Shown in pieces: positions 17,643 to 26,839 of a stretch of 64,000 nt of DNA (positions within the stretch are counted from its first letter, which is position 1; each line of letters begins with the position of its first letter). The stretch spans positions 1 through 64,000 of the forward strand of contig BGKB01000246.1 in NCBI GenBank assembly GCA_003116975.1. The letters are read 5' to 3'. The stretch comes from Aurantiochytrium sp. KH105. Taxonomy: Eukaryota > Sar > Bigyra > Thraustochytrida > Thraustochytriidae. The position numbers were made by a program, and so were the translations under genes. The notes under the pieces are model-generated. The model was not told the DNA's origin and made no database searches. It worked only from the letters and a program-made list of their open reading frames with translations.

Positions 17643-18869
17643 ATGGGACTCTGGACGACGCGAGACGCCGTGCGCGTGGCCGTGATTGCGGCAGCGGCAG
17701 CGGCACTGGCGGTGGCGGCGTACGTGCGTCGCGTCCAGAAAGATGGCGAGTCTACAGACGCCTTGGACTTCGAGACCACACCTGAGAAGAAGCTCGTGGC
17801 CGCGAGGAAGAAGCGGCTGGAGGCCGTACGGCGGCAGCGCAGAGAGCGCCTCGAGGCCGAGGGCGTTGCTGACGAGAGCACACAACCTTGCACCATCAAA
17901 AGGCTCTTCGTGTATCCGGTAAAAAGCCTGCGCGGCGTCGAGGTTGACGAGGCCATTGTCGAGGCTCGTGGGTTCCGCCACGACCGTCGCTGGATGGTGG
18001 TGGACGAGAGCGGCACGTTTCTATCGCAACGTAGAATTCCGCGCATGGCTCTTGTCTCCGCGCGAGTGGCATCGGAGGATGAAGATGGCAAGCCCACAAT
18101 GCTGGAGCTCGAGTGCGACGAAATGCCATGCTCTCTGCGTGTTCCCGTGGTAGAAAATCGACGTCTTTGCCAAGTGAGAGTTTGGTCTGATCACATCGCG
18201 AACGCGCATGACCAGGGCGAGAATGCAGCACGCTGGCTGCGGCGCGCTCTTCGTACGCGTGGCGAGGCACGTCTCGTGTACATGGGAAGTGGATGTGTTC
18301 GGCCTGTGGACCCAGACTATGCCGTCTCAAGCTCAGACGAGACAAGCTTTGCGGACGGATTCCCCTTTTTGGCGATATCGCAGGCGTCTTTGAACGATTT
18401 GAACAAGCGAATGGGCTCGCATCTTGATTTTGATCGATTCCGCCCCAACATTGTCCTGGGCGGTGGCGAGCCATACCAAGAGGACCGCATCAAGGAGATT
18501 AGTGTCTCCGAGACGGGTCTTCGTTTTCGTTTTGTAAAACCTTGCTCCCGTTGCAAAATGACAACGATCGACCAGGAAACAGCAGAGTCACCGCCATCGC
18601 TCGACGTAGATCCTTTGCGGACGCTTGCAGCGTTTCGCAAAAAGGGCGATGATGTCTTTCTCGGCGAGAACCTCTTGGTCACATCCAATGAGGGCCTGGG
18701 CCAGGTTCTCAAAGTTGGTCATTCGTACAAGATTGAGTCTCATAAGCGGAGCTTTCTGGACGAAAGTGAAGAGGTCGAGGCTGACACAAAGCAAGAGATC
18801 AACGACGTGAAGCAAGAAAACATCGATGTGAAGCAAGAGTCGAATTCCGAGCAAGTCATGCACGCCTGA
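17643..18869 (+). CDS. mARC-like MOSC-domain molybdenum cofactor protein (408 aa)
   Basis: Mitochondrial amidoxime-reducing component (mARC) proteins bind molybdenum cofactor and reduce N-hydroxylated compounds. The start at 17643 gives an N-terminal anchor (residues about 9-27, AVIAAAAAALAVAAYVRRV), as in mARC. The MOSC N-terminal barrel follows at about 85-200 (RLFVYPVKSLRGVEVDEA, FRHDRRWMVVDESGTFL). The MOSC domain has the family phrase PFLAISQASLNDLNKRM, then FDRFRPNIVLGG, and the molybdenum-ligand motif PCSRCKMTTID near residue 299. A C-terminal extension carries three copies of a xVKQE unit and is probably disordered. An in-frame extension upstream codes only for repeat-derived His and Phe runs and was excluded. 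Anchoring in the outer mitochondrial membrane is inferred from the family. Confidence 0.87.
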   Translation: MGLWTTRDAVRVAVIAAAAAALAVAAYVRRVQKDGESTDALDFETTPEKKLVAARKKRLEAVRRQRRERLEAEGVADESTQPCTIKRLFVYPVKSLRGVEVDEAIVEARGFRHDRRWMVVDESGTFLSQRRIPRMALVSARVASEDEDGKPTMLELECDEMPCSLRVPVVENRRLCQVRVWSDHIANAHDQGENAARWLRRALRTRGEARLVYMGSGCVRPVDPDYAVSSSDETSFADGFPFLAISQASLNDLNKRMGSHLDFDRFRPNIVLGGGEPYQEDRIKEISVSETGLRFRFVKPCSRCKMTTIDQETAESPPSLDVDPLRTLAAFRKKGDDVFLGENLLVTSNEGLGQVLKVGHSYKIESHKRSFLDESEEVEADTKQEINDVKQENIDVKQESNSEQVMHA

Positions 18870-19015
18870 CGATGAGGCAATGCTTGCTCCATTCTTTTGG
18901 GAGAACGTTGAGTGATCTGAGTGAACTCTTTTTTCCAATCAATTTTTGACTTTTTGAGAAGGCTTGATTTGCATATTTCAAGTGAATTCCATGCCGGGCA
19001 TAATCTGAGAGAATT

Positions 19016-19218
19016 GTCTGCATTTGCGTGAACAACCAAATTCTGAGAACTGTCTGCATTTGCGTGAACAATCAAATCCTGAGAATTGTCTGCATTTGCG
19101 TGAACAAACAAATCCTGAGAATTGTCTGCATTTGCGTGAACAATCAAATTCTGAGAACTGTCTGCATTTGCGTGAACAAACAAATCCTGAGAGTTGTCTG
19201 CATTCGCGTGAACAAATC
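19016..19218. repeat. 36-bp minisatellite, six copies
   Basis: Units begin at 19016, 19052, 19088, 19124, 19160 and 19196, exactly 36 bp apart, each starting GTCTGCATTTGCGTGAACAA. They differ at a few positions (A/C/T after AACAA; CTGAGAACT versus CTGAGAATT). There are no unique spacers between copies. The array lies about 150 bp beyond the mARC-like stop codon. Confidence 0.95.
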
Positions 19219-19777
19219 CTTTTGTTTTCGAAAGTCGGGACCATTGTTGTCCGGACAGAAACAATCAACGAGGAATTGCGAAAGAGTCATCTTTATCACC
19301 TCTCGATGGAGAAATAGCAAGATAATGCAAGCTGATCAAGAGAGCGAAAGGGTCACGTAGCAGCAGGAGCAGGCAGCAGCAGCAGCAACCACAAAGAAGT
19401 TGGCTGCTGTAAATTGAGGAAGCAGTTGTTTTTCAAAAGAATGATGTCATTGTTGATGATGGTTACGAGGAATTGGTGGAGGAAAGGCTTTACACGGTCT
19501 CGAAACGCGCCCGCGCCCAAGGCCGAACCTGCCTATCTACTCAGGTGATTCGGCACGCACGCACGCATGCATGCGCAGCAAGCGAACGAGCGAGGGACGA
19601 GGATGCCTGCATCCTGAACAACATCAAAATAGACATGGGAAAAGAAGAGCGCGATGTACGTGAGCGATTCGTCTTTCGCCCTTGAAATGGACACCGTTGC
19701 AGGCAGCCCAATTCGCTCAAATTAGCAAGCACGCAGTCTTGGATTTCCCGTCCCTCCGACATTGCTCTCGATAGCCC

Positions 19778-19823
19778 ACTGAAAAGCGTACTGAAAAGCG
19801 TACTGAAAAGCGTACTGAAAAGC
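19778..19823. repeat. 12-bp tandem repeat, about four copies
   Basis: The unit ACTGAAAAGCGT starts at 19778, 19790, 19802 and 19814. It lies 135 bp past the 3' end of the PDH E2 gene. Confidence 0.93.
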
Positions 19824-19958
19824 TCAGCTCAGCCCGTGTGCTTGCTAGGTTGCTGGCTAGCTCACTAGCTCGCTCGCTAGCCAGCTCTTTCATTTTGGCT
19901 CGAAAGCTTTTGCACTTTCGACGACAAAGGGCGAACACAGACGCACGATATTGTATGT

Positions 19959-21464
19959 TTAGAGGAGCATGTTGAGCGGGGACTCCAGGAGCGTCTTGAA
20001 GTGCTGGAGCCAGCGCGCACCGACGGCGCCGTCGACGACGCGGTGGTCGCTGGAGAGCGTGACGGTCATGGTGGGGACAATCTTCACAGGGGGGCCCTGG
20101 GAAAGGTCGGCCTCGACAGAGGCAGCGACAGGGACAGCACGGCGGGTGATGGTGCCGACGCCGAGGCTGGAGCCCTGGGGCTGGCGCACGATCGGGGTGA
20201 AGGTCTTGACGCCAAAGGCACCCATGTTAGAGATGGTAAAGGTGCCGACACCGAGGTCAAGGTCAACCTCATCGCTGTCCGAGACGAAGGAGCGCATCTC
20301 GGCGGAGATGGCGGTGAGACCCTTGCGCTCGGCGCCGCGGATCACAGGCATGAGCACGCCATCGTCCGGCGAGGTGAGAGCAGCGACGTTGATGTCGACG
20401 GTGCGGTACTGGCGGATAAAGGTCTTGCCCCAGCTGGCGTTCACGTCAGGAACGGCCTGCATGGAGAGAGCAGCGGCGCGGACGACAAAGTCGTTGACGG
20501 ACACCTGCTGGTCCTCGGGGAGCTTGGCGTTGAGCTGGGCGCGCACATCGAGCAGGGCACTGACGTCGATGTCGCAGTTGAGGTAGTAGTGGGGCACCTC
20601 GTGCTTGCTCTGCTCGAGCTGGGCAGCGAGTTCCTGGGCGTCCTCGGCCACAGGGACGTCAAAGTAGTCGCCCGAGGCGCCGCTAAAGGCGGCAGGGGCC
20701 TCGGAGGAGGCAGCATCGGCGGGGGCGGCCTCCTGGGCCTGCGGGGATGCGAGGTAGTCTTCGACGTCAGCCTTGATGATGCGGCCGTTGGGTCCGGTTC
20801 CGGTGAGCGCGTAGAGGTCGACGTTGTTCTCGGCCATGAGCTTGCGCGCGAGCGGGCTCGCAAAGACGCGCTCGCCCGTGGACTGGCCGGCGGGGGTGGA
20901 GGACGCAGCGGGGGCAGAGGTCTGCGCAGGGGCGGGCTCTTCCTTCTTCTGCTCTTGCTTGGCGGGTGCGGGCTCTTCCTTCTTCTCCGGGGCCGGGGCG
21001 GATCCGCCCTCGGACATGTCGGCAAGGGTCACGTTGGCAAAGGCGGCGACGTCCTCCTTGTCCTCGACGAGGACGCCGATGACCTCACCGACGGGCTGGG
21101 CGGGTCCGCCGGCCTCGACGAGGATGCGCGCGAGGTATCCGTCGTCCTGGACCTCAAAGTCGACGGTGGCCTTGTCGGTCTCGATCTCGCAGACGGGCTG
21201 GCCGGCCTCCACGAAGTCGCCCTCTTTCCTGAGCCAGCTTGCGATGACGCCCTCGCTCATGGTGGGCGAGAGCGCGGGGAGCGTGAGCTTGGTGTGGCTC
21301 GGGAGCGAGCTCATCGCGCGCGCCATGCCCGCGAGCCTCTGCGCCGCGGCGGCGCCGCTGCCGCGGCCGGCGCCCAGCGCCGCCTGCGTCTGCGTCTGCG
21401 CCAGGCCCATCGACGTCGCCGCGCGCCCCAGGCTGCCCAGCGCGCCGCGCATCGCGAAGGCCAT
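19959..21464 (-). CDS. Pyruvate dehydrogenase E2 (dihydrolipoyl acetyltransferase), mitochondrial (501 aa)
   Basis: E2 forms the core of the mitochondrial pyruvate dehydrogenase complex and transfers the acetyl group to coenzyme A. Residues 1-52 are an Ala/Arg/Gly-rich presequence. One lipoyl domain follows (about 57-130) with LPALSPTMSEGVIASWLRKE and the lipoylated lysine in EIETDKATVDFE (Lys98). After an Ala/Pro/Glu/Lys linker comes the subunit-binding domain (about 210-250, ASPLARKLMAENNVDLYALT then GTGPNGRII). The catalytic domain ends with SSDHRVVDGAVGARWL, with active-site His474 and Asp478. A single lipoyl domain is usual for fungi and protists. The start at 21464 is the first ATG of a frame whose upstream extension is Arg/Ala-rich and lacks an ATG. 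All key residues are present. Confidence 0.96.
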   Translation of the reverse strand: MAFAMRGALGSLGRAATSMGLAQTQTQAALGAGRGSGAAAAQRLAGMARAMSSLPSHTKLTLPALSPTMSEGVIASWLRKEGDFVEAGQPVCEIETDKATVDFEVQDDGYLARILVEAGGPAQPVGEVIGVLVEDKEDVAAFANVTLADMSEGGSAPAPEKKEEPAPAKQEQKKEEPAPAQTSAPAASSTPAGQSTGERVFASPLARKLMAENNVDLYALTGTGPNGRIIKADVEDYLASPQAQEAAPADAASSEAPAAFSGASGDYFDVPVAEDAQELAAQLEQSKHEVPHYYLNCDIDVSALLDVRAQLNAKLPEDQQVSVNDFVVRAAALSMQAVPDVNASWGKTFIRQYRTVDINVAALTSPDDGVLMPVIRGAERKGLTAISAEMRSFVSDSDEVDLDLGVGTFTISNMGAFGVKTFTPIVRQPQGSSLGVGTITRRAVPVAASVEADLSQGPPVKIVPTMTVTLSSDHRVVDGAVGARWLQHFKTLLESPLNMLL

Positions 21465-22189
21465 CCTCCCGCGCTCGCCGCTGCTGCCTCGCGCCGCCTG
21501 CCTCGCGCCGCTGCCTCTGCCTGCCTCGCGCTGCCTCGCCGCGGTGCCGCTCCTCGCTCGCTCGCTCGCTCGCGTCCTCGCGTCCTCGCGTTTGCTTTCT
21601 GCTCCTGCCGCGCCGCGTCTCTGCTTCCTGCTCTCCCTTCTTTGTGCTGCCGCGCCTTTTTTGCTCTTCTCCTCCCCTCTGCCGCGCTTTGGATCCCGTG
21701 GCGGGGCCTGCTTCGCCGCTTTGACTCGATCGAATTCAAAATTCCACTCGATGCGACGAGGCCGGTTGATTGATTTGGACGGAGTGGACCTGAATGGGCT
21801 TGCCGCGGATACACAGTTGCTGCGCGCGGGGTTGAAGTGAACTGCGCCCGGGCTTGGAGTGCGGCCGACGCGGGCTTGCTCTGCTCCGCTGGCCGGGCTT
21901 GATTGAATCCTCGCGTGGACGTTTTCAAAGCGAGCAGCCGCGGTTTTGAATTCGAAGTCCGAGTCGAATTCGAAGTCGAAGTCGAAGTCGAATCCAAGCT
22001 CGAACGAGGATTCGAGGGCGAGACCCCGCCGGCCTCGCGCGCCCGGCGCTGCCTGCGCCGCTGCGGCCCCGCGCGCAGCGCGCAGCGCAGACGTGCGTGC
22101 GTGCGTGCGTGCAGCGGCGGCGGGTGATTGATTGGGCGGGCACGGGGCGTGCCACAAAGTTGTGACTTGCGGCGGGGCGCGGGGCGCGC

Positions 22190-22247
22190 GCGCAAGTGGA
22201 GAATGCGCGGATTCCGCACTTGCGCGCCGCCGCAGCGGCACTTGCGC
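22190..22247. promoter_or_regulatory. Cluster of three CACTTGCGC motifs
   Basis: One inverted copy (GCGCAAGTG at 22190) and two direct copies (22217 and 22239) of the 9-mer lie within 58 bp, about 730-780 bp upstream of the PDH E2 start. The same 9-mer occurs twice at 8233-8262 upstream of the KATNIP-like gene. A role as a transcription-factor site is inference. Confidence 0.35.
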
Positions 22248-22562
22248 GAGCGCGGCCGAGGGGAACAAATCTCGCGCTCGCAGACGCAGGCGCAGCTGCG
22301 CCCGCCGCCGCGCCGCCGCTCTCGCTGTGCCAGGCCTGCCTGCCTGCCTGCCTGCCTACCTGCCTGCCCGCCTGCCTTCCCGCCTGCGGCTGCCTGCCTG
22401 CCTGCACGCCTTCGCGCGCCGGAAGCGTCGCTGCGCAGAGTCGCGGGCTGGAGCTGCGCGCGGCAGCGGCGTGCAGTGAAGTTTCGAAATCGCCCATGAG
22501 CCATCGAGGCATCCCAGGCCGCCGGGCCGTGCGCGAGACCCGACGCCGGACCCGCCCGCGCG

Positions 22563-22602
22563 GCGCGAGGGCGAGCGCGAGGGCGAGCGCGAGGGCGAGC
22601 CC
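22563..22602. repeat. 12-bp GC-rich tandem repeat
   Basis: About three copies of GCGAGGGCGAGC lie in the region upstream of PDH E2. Confidence 0.85.
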
Positions 22603-23494
22603 GGGTCGGCCGTGGCTGCCCTGCCCGGCGACGCGGCGGACTCGCGCCCCGACGCGGGCGGGCGCGGGCGGGCGCCGCGCTACAAATAGCGCCGTTCTCG
22701 CGCGCCGTTCCACACCGTTCTTTGTGCCTCCGCCGCCGCGTCTGCCGCTCGCCGCTGCGCGCGCCGCCGACGCCGCGCCGTGCCATGCGAGCTTGCTTGC
22801 CTTCCTTCCCTTGCCTTGCCTCCCTCCCGCCCGCCCGCCCGCCCGCGTGCCGCCGACGCTGCGCGCGAGAGCGGCCGGGCGGGACCTCGGCTCTATCTAA
22901 CGCGCGCAGCGGCAGCGGACCCAGCCCTCAGGTCGGGGCGGACTCCGACGCCGCCGCCGCCGCCGCCACCGTCGTCGCCGCCGTCATCGCCGCGTCAGAG
23001 CAGCAGCAGAGCGATCAACTGCGGTCGACGGGACGAGCGGCGCATCCCGGTGCGAGAGCGCTTGGAGCCTCGCCTCGTCTTGTCTTGTCTTGTGTGGTCT
23101 TGTGTTGTCGAACTTGCCTTTCTTTCTGTCATCGCAGCTGCACGACCTGCCACTAGATGAATGTCCTGTCTCGAAGTGGCGTCGACGGGGCGTCCACAGA
23201 AGGCGGCATTCCGTCCGTCGTTAATCGCATCATCACATCACATCGCATCGCATCGCATCGCATCGCATCGCCTTGCATCACCTTGGCCTGGCCTAGCGAC
23301 AAGAAAGTCCCATCCACGGCAGCCGTGGCCGCAGGCCACGCATTGGAAGACGTTCCTCATGCTCGTCATCATCATCGACTACCAGCCAGCAGTTGCAGGC
23401 CATATTCAAATTGGGTTGCGCGGATTTTTTTTATTATAAATAAAAATAGGAAACACGAGGAAACAAGGTTTTTTTTTTTGCAAGCAACGATCGG

Positions 23495-23546
23495 GCAAGC
23501 AACTAAGCAAGCAAGCAACCAACCAACCAACCAACCAACCAACTAA
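23495..23546. repeat. GCAA/CAAC tetranucleotide microsatellite
   Basis: A GCAAGC tract passes into a run of about eight CAAC units, 360 bp upstream of the TDP2-like start. Confidence 0.9.
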
Positions 23547-23901
23547 CAGTAATCGATCGAACAACCGATCGATCGAGCAATGGACACGCTCCCAATACGA
23601 TCTTGTTTCACGACCCGTCGCTCCGTGCTGCTACGTACTGCTTTTCGTGACTAAAAGGAATGTCGTTTCAGCTATCAAAGGCTATAACCGTGAGAGCACT
23701 AGGCCTGACTGTAAAGTGGACTCCCGGCGTGCCTAGCTGCCGGGCTGCCTAGCCGCCTACCTGCCTGCCTAGCTAAGAGACTTTGCTTAGAGCACGTCAG
23801 TGCGCACGCGCTCTAGCGCAAGAGCGCGCGCGCCGCACATCCCCGCGCTTCTACGCGTTTGCAAGCACGCACGCGCGCACGCGCGCCAAGACGTGACCAA
23901 C

Positions 23902-25230
23902 ATGAAACATCAGCAGCAACCACCAGAGAAACCTCCGCGCCAGCTCGTCCTGCGACTGCGCCTAGCACCGAGCAAAAGGGCCCGACAGAATGATGAACAA
24001 GACGATGAAGTCGAGGTCGTAGAGCCGCGAAAGCGCGTCAAAGTACTAACACCCCCTCCGGGCGTTGACCCCGAAATCTTCGCAGAACTCCCGGAGGAGG
24101 TCCAGATCCAGGTGATTCAGGAGCACACCGAGGAATCTGGCCTTCAAGATGATACGAGCGCAAAGCCTGCTGCCTCAAAAGCTGGCATCCAAAAGAATAC
24201 GAGCGCAAATCCTCCTACATTGACTTCTTCTTCATCATCATCTTCATCATCATCCAATTCGGCACCGGCACAGACCACCGCAGCGGAGGTCTCTTCAATC
24301 ACCAAATGCGAGGACATCAGTTATTTGACTTACAATGTTTGGTTTGCAGAAGAAGTAGCTCTTCAAGAACGAATCGGGGCCATCGTATCAAACATCAAAG
24401 CCCACAAACCGACCTTTGTCGGTCTACAGGAGGTCACGCGCAACATCTTGCACCTCCTTGCTGGACCACTCCGAGCCCTCAAGTACGACGTCAAAATCCA
24501 AGGTGCTGCGCAACAGCCGTACTTTGTCGTCCTCGCCACACGTCATCGCTGGGCGTGGTGTCGCGAGCGTTCCTTCAGAAACTCACAAATGGGTCGCTGT
24601 CTCCTTTACGGCGGCGTGCAGATTCCCAACGGTCCACTCATGATCGTGGGCACGACCCATCTCGAATCTGCTATACCGCCATTTTATGGAGAAGCAATGA
24701 ATTCACCCGCGCGACGAGCACAATTTCAAGAGTGTCTCGATACCCTCGACGCCTCTTGCGCCGACGGTGATGCCAAAACACATAAAATTGCCGTCCTAAT
24801 GGGCGATCTCAACTGGAACGAAGGCGGTCGGCCCTACAAGCGTCAGCCCTCAAAGCGAACCAAGATACTTGACGGTGACCTTCCTCTGCGCGCCGGATGG
24901 AAAGACGTCTGGTCGAACCTTATGCATCCCACCGCCTCTTTCGAGGAGTCATGCACCTACGATGGTCCCGGCAATCCCATGCTCGCCAACTCCACCTGTT
25001 TCCGCCCCGATCGCATCCTCGTCCGTGCCGAACGTCATGCTCCTCGATCTGGCCATGGTGCATCTGCATTGGAGCTACATTGGACCGAAGCGACGAGAAT
25101 AGGTCGCGACCCGATCCCAGGCATTACGCACCAGAACGAGCGCTCAAAGCGCGAGCGCCCCGTGCTGCCCAGCGACCACTACGGGGTATTGGCACGCGCG
25201 CGCTACGCGCGGCACGCTAGTGCGAAGTGA
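23902..25230 (+). CDS. TDP2-like endonuclease/exonuclease/phosphatase with N-terminal ubiquitin-binding motif (442 aa)
   Basis: TDP2 removes topoisomerase II peptide adducts from 5' DNA ends. The catalytic domain (about 138-432) shows the metal-dependent EEP motifs in order: LTYNVWF (Asn145), GLQEV (Glu177), GTTHLES (His253), MGDLNW (Asp302, Asn304) and PSDHYGV (Asp425, His426). The 'LQEV' and 'HLES' wording favours the TDP2 branch over generic EEP enzymes. Residues 52-75 (PPPGVDPEIFAELPEEVQIQ, then VIQEH) fit the ubiquitin-binding motif (UBM) of translesion polymerases: hydrophobic-D-x3-F-x2-LP-x3-Q. Human TDP2 instead has a UBA-like domain there. A basic patch near 42-48 (PRKRVKV) may be a nuclear signal. 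The linker is Ser/Thr/Ala-rich. The start is the first ATG of the frame. Confidence 0.82.
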   Translation: MKHQQQPPEKPPRQLVLRLRLAPSKRARQNDEQDDEVEVVEPRKRVKVLTPPPGVDPEIFAELPEEVQIQVIQEHTEESGLQDDTSAKPAASKAGIQKNTSANPPTLTSSSSSSSSSSNSAPAQTTAAEVSSITKCEDISYLTYNVWFAEEVALQERIGAIVSNIKAHKPTFVGLQEVTRNILHLLAGPLRALKYDVKIQGAAQQPYFVVLATRHRWAWCRERSFRNSQMGRCLLYGGVQIPNGPLMIVGTTHLESAIPPFYGEAMNSPARRAQFQECLDTLDASCADGDAKTHKIAVLMGDLNWNEGGRPYKRQPSKRTKILDGDLPLRAGWKDVWSNLMHPTASFEESCTYDGPGNPMLANSTCFRPDRILVRAERHAPRSGHGASALELHWTEATRIGRDPIPGITHQNERSKRERPVLPSDHYGVLARARYARHASAK

Positions 25231-25292
25231 AGGCGTCTCGGTGGATCGACGCGCGCGCTTTCACAGAGACGACGAGAGATGATATTGTGACG

Positions 25293-26360
25293 ATGGGCGA
25301 CCTCGGCATGGCACACGAAAACGAAAAGCCTGGGGCCAACCAAAAAGGACACGCGCCGGCCGCGCTGCGACTCGGACTTGAAGACGCGCACACGCACCTA
25401 TTCGAGGCGGCCATTGACAACGCCGCAAAGGGCCCTTTTCGACAGCTGTCCCGCGACATCGCGTCAAGCGAGGTCCTCAATGGTACAGCGCCCGATGACT
25501 GGGACACCGTTATCGAGGCCGCCTCCATGTACGACTGTGTGCACGGTGGAATTGGCGTGCACCCCTGGCGAGTGTACGAGTTTCAAGATACATGGCTTGA
25601 CCACCTCGAGCAGCTGCTACTTTGTCACAAAACCTTGCACGTTGGTGAAGTGGGCCTCGATGGCATCTGCAAGCCGCCAGGCACAGCCTCGCAGCACTTG
25701 AGCCAGGAATCTTTAGCAGCGCTTCAGCAAAAGGTCTTCGAATCTCAGTTTGCATTGGCTGCACGCCTCAGTCGCGCTGTTTCGATACATTGTGTAAAAT
25801 CTTTTGGCCTCTTGGTAGACACCCTTCTCGAGGCTGCCCGCCTCGACGACGCGTCGTTGCCTCCACGCATTCTCTTGCACTCTTGGACTGGAAGTGCAGA
25901 GACCTTAAGACAACTTTTGTCCGTACCAAAACTTCAGACTCGCATCTTTATTGGCGTTTCGGTCCATGTAAACGCGCGCGCTTTATTTCGCTTCTCGCTT
26001 GCAGATACTTCTTCGTCTCTAGAACGCTGGACCCTCGTGGATGGCCTCAGTTCGCTTTGTGACCTTCGTAACGAGGCACCAGAATGGATCTTTGCGGGCA
26101 GTGCTGTCGACGAGGACTCTTCGAGGCCACGTTCTCGTCAGCCGTGGCGCGTCCACGCACCCAAGGCTTGGTCGAAATTTTGTGCTCGTGTCCAAGCTGC
26201 CGGTCCACGTCTTGTTCTCGAGTCCGATCTTTCTGCGCGTGGCGATCCGACGATGAGAGCAGCAAGCCTCGCTCTTGCTGCCTGGATGCTTTGCGATGCG
26301 CTTCAGGTCGACATGCACCATCTTCGTCAGGACTATCTTGCAAGTTCGGTTTTTCAGTAA
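25293..26360 (+). CDS. TatD-family metal-dependent nuclease (355 aa)
   Basis: TatD enzymes are TIM-barrel metal hydrolases with DNase/exonuclease activity, linked to repair and apoptosis-like DNA degradation. The metal ligands are all visible: DAHTHL (His33, His35), GIGVHPW, HVGEVGLDG (Glu119), SIHCVKS (His166), LLHSWTGS (His196) and LESDL (Asp312). The stretch between the fifth barrel strand and Glu-Ser-Asp is longer than usual and holds an insertion of roughly 50-70 residues. The first ATG of the frame is 62 bp after the previous stop codon; a four-codon upstream ORF begins near 25279. The tight head-to-tail spacing with another DNA-repair nuclease is notable, though each is probably transcribed separately. 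Confidence 0.87.
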   Translation: MGDLGMAHENEKPGANQKGHAPAALRLGLEDAHTHLFEAAIDNAAKGPFRQLSRDIASSEVLNGTAPDDWDTVIEAASMYDCVHGGIGVHPWRVYEFQDTWLDHLEQLLLCHKTLHVGEVGLDGICKPPGTASQHLSQESLAALQQKVFESQFALAARLSRAVSIHCVKSFGLLVDTLLEAARLDDASLPPRILLHSWTGSAETLRQLLSVPKLQTRIFIGVSVHVNARALFRFSLADTSSSLERWTLVDGLSSLCDLRNEAPEWIFAGSAVDEDSSRPRSRQPWRVHAPKAWSKFCARVQAAGPRLVLESDLSARGDPTMRAASLALAAWMLCDALQVDMHHLRQDYLASSVFQ

Positions 26361-26839
26361 GCTTCCCCTTCTAGGTGTCTGTACTGTTTTAAGATTTTAT
26401 AAAAAACTTCATGCGTGCTACAATTGCCGAACCCGTACAATGAGCGATAGGCCTACGCGTTCGCCTCGTTCCGTTATAATCAGATTACTCCGGCTGCAAT
26501 CGATAATAAAACAATCATACACTATGTCGCTTTAAAGCCTAAAGTACTACGAAGCGGGTTTTCGGAAAAAAACGCCTCAGACCCGTCGTCAGCGGCACAA
26601 ACAGTGTCTTTCATCGAGCTCTTGTGATTGATCAGCCATGATTCTAAGTTACAATTTTTAGTAAAAAACAGCACAAGCTGTACGAACGTGAGTCCTACTC
26701 TTCCACCTAACGGTTGGTTGGGACGCACGAAACAAGATTTCCCCGAAATGCTGCCTTGAATTTTGCTCTCTCACACACCATGCGTTCGAAATCCATGTCA
26801 TTGAATCCCGGAACAAGAAATGGGACAGGGAGGTTGCGC
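26361..26839. other. AT-richer spacer between convergent genes
   Basis: The 3' ends of the TatD-type gene and the multi-pass membrane protein gene face each other here. It contains A- and T-runs suitable for 3' untranslated regions. No gene or repeat was recognised. Confidence 0.5.

Larger units (their letters stand above)
18870..19958. other. Spacer between convergent genes, with two tandem-repeat arrays
   Basis: This lies between the 3' ends of the mARC-like gene and PDH E2. It contains the 36-bp minisatellite and the 12-bp array listed separately, plus a CAG/GCA-rich stretch near 19361-19392. No convincing gene; the longer open frames here come from repeat units whose length is a multiple of three. 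Confidence 0.6.
21465..23901. other. 2.4-kb GC-rich, repeat-filled divergent intergenic region
   Basis: This lies between PDH E2 (-) and the TDP2-like gene (+). No convincing gene. Repeats in order: GAAGTC units (about 21947-22000), CGTG units (22090-22112), three CACTTGCGC motifs (inverted at 22190-22198, direct at 22217-22225 and 22239-22247), CCTG units (22336-22378), a 12-bp GAGGGCGAGCGC array (22563-22602), CCCG runs (22828-22848), CATCG units (23236-23275) and GCAA/CAAC units (23495-23546). The GC-rich first 1.4 kb gives way to more ordinary DNA after about 23200, where the TDP2-like promoter probably lies. Confidence 0.6.

Noticed and set aside
19016-19218. Array considered as CRISPR
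   Set aside because: Units are contiguous with no unique spacers, and the host is eukaryotic.
18740-19360. Repeat-containing frames on both strands over the 36-bp array
   Set aside because: They are open only because the repeat unit is a multiple of three without stops; no ATG start was found for the repeat frames.
20001-21773. 590-codon plus-strand frame opposite PDH E2
   Set aside because: Antisense shadow of a gene whose three domains and active site are unmistakable.
21311-22786. 491-codon minus-strand frame upstream of PDH E2
   Set aside because: Arg/Ala/Gly-rich low-complexity reading of tandem repeats with no recognisable domain.
25200-26360. TDP2-like and TatD-like genes as a bacterial-style operon or recent bacterial insertion
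   Set aside because: Codon style and GC match the neighbours, the TDP2-like gene is of eukaryotic type, and there are no ribosome binding sites.
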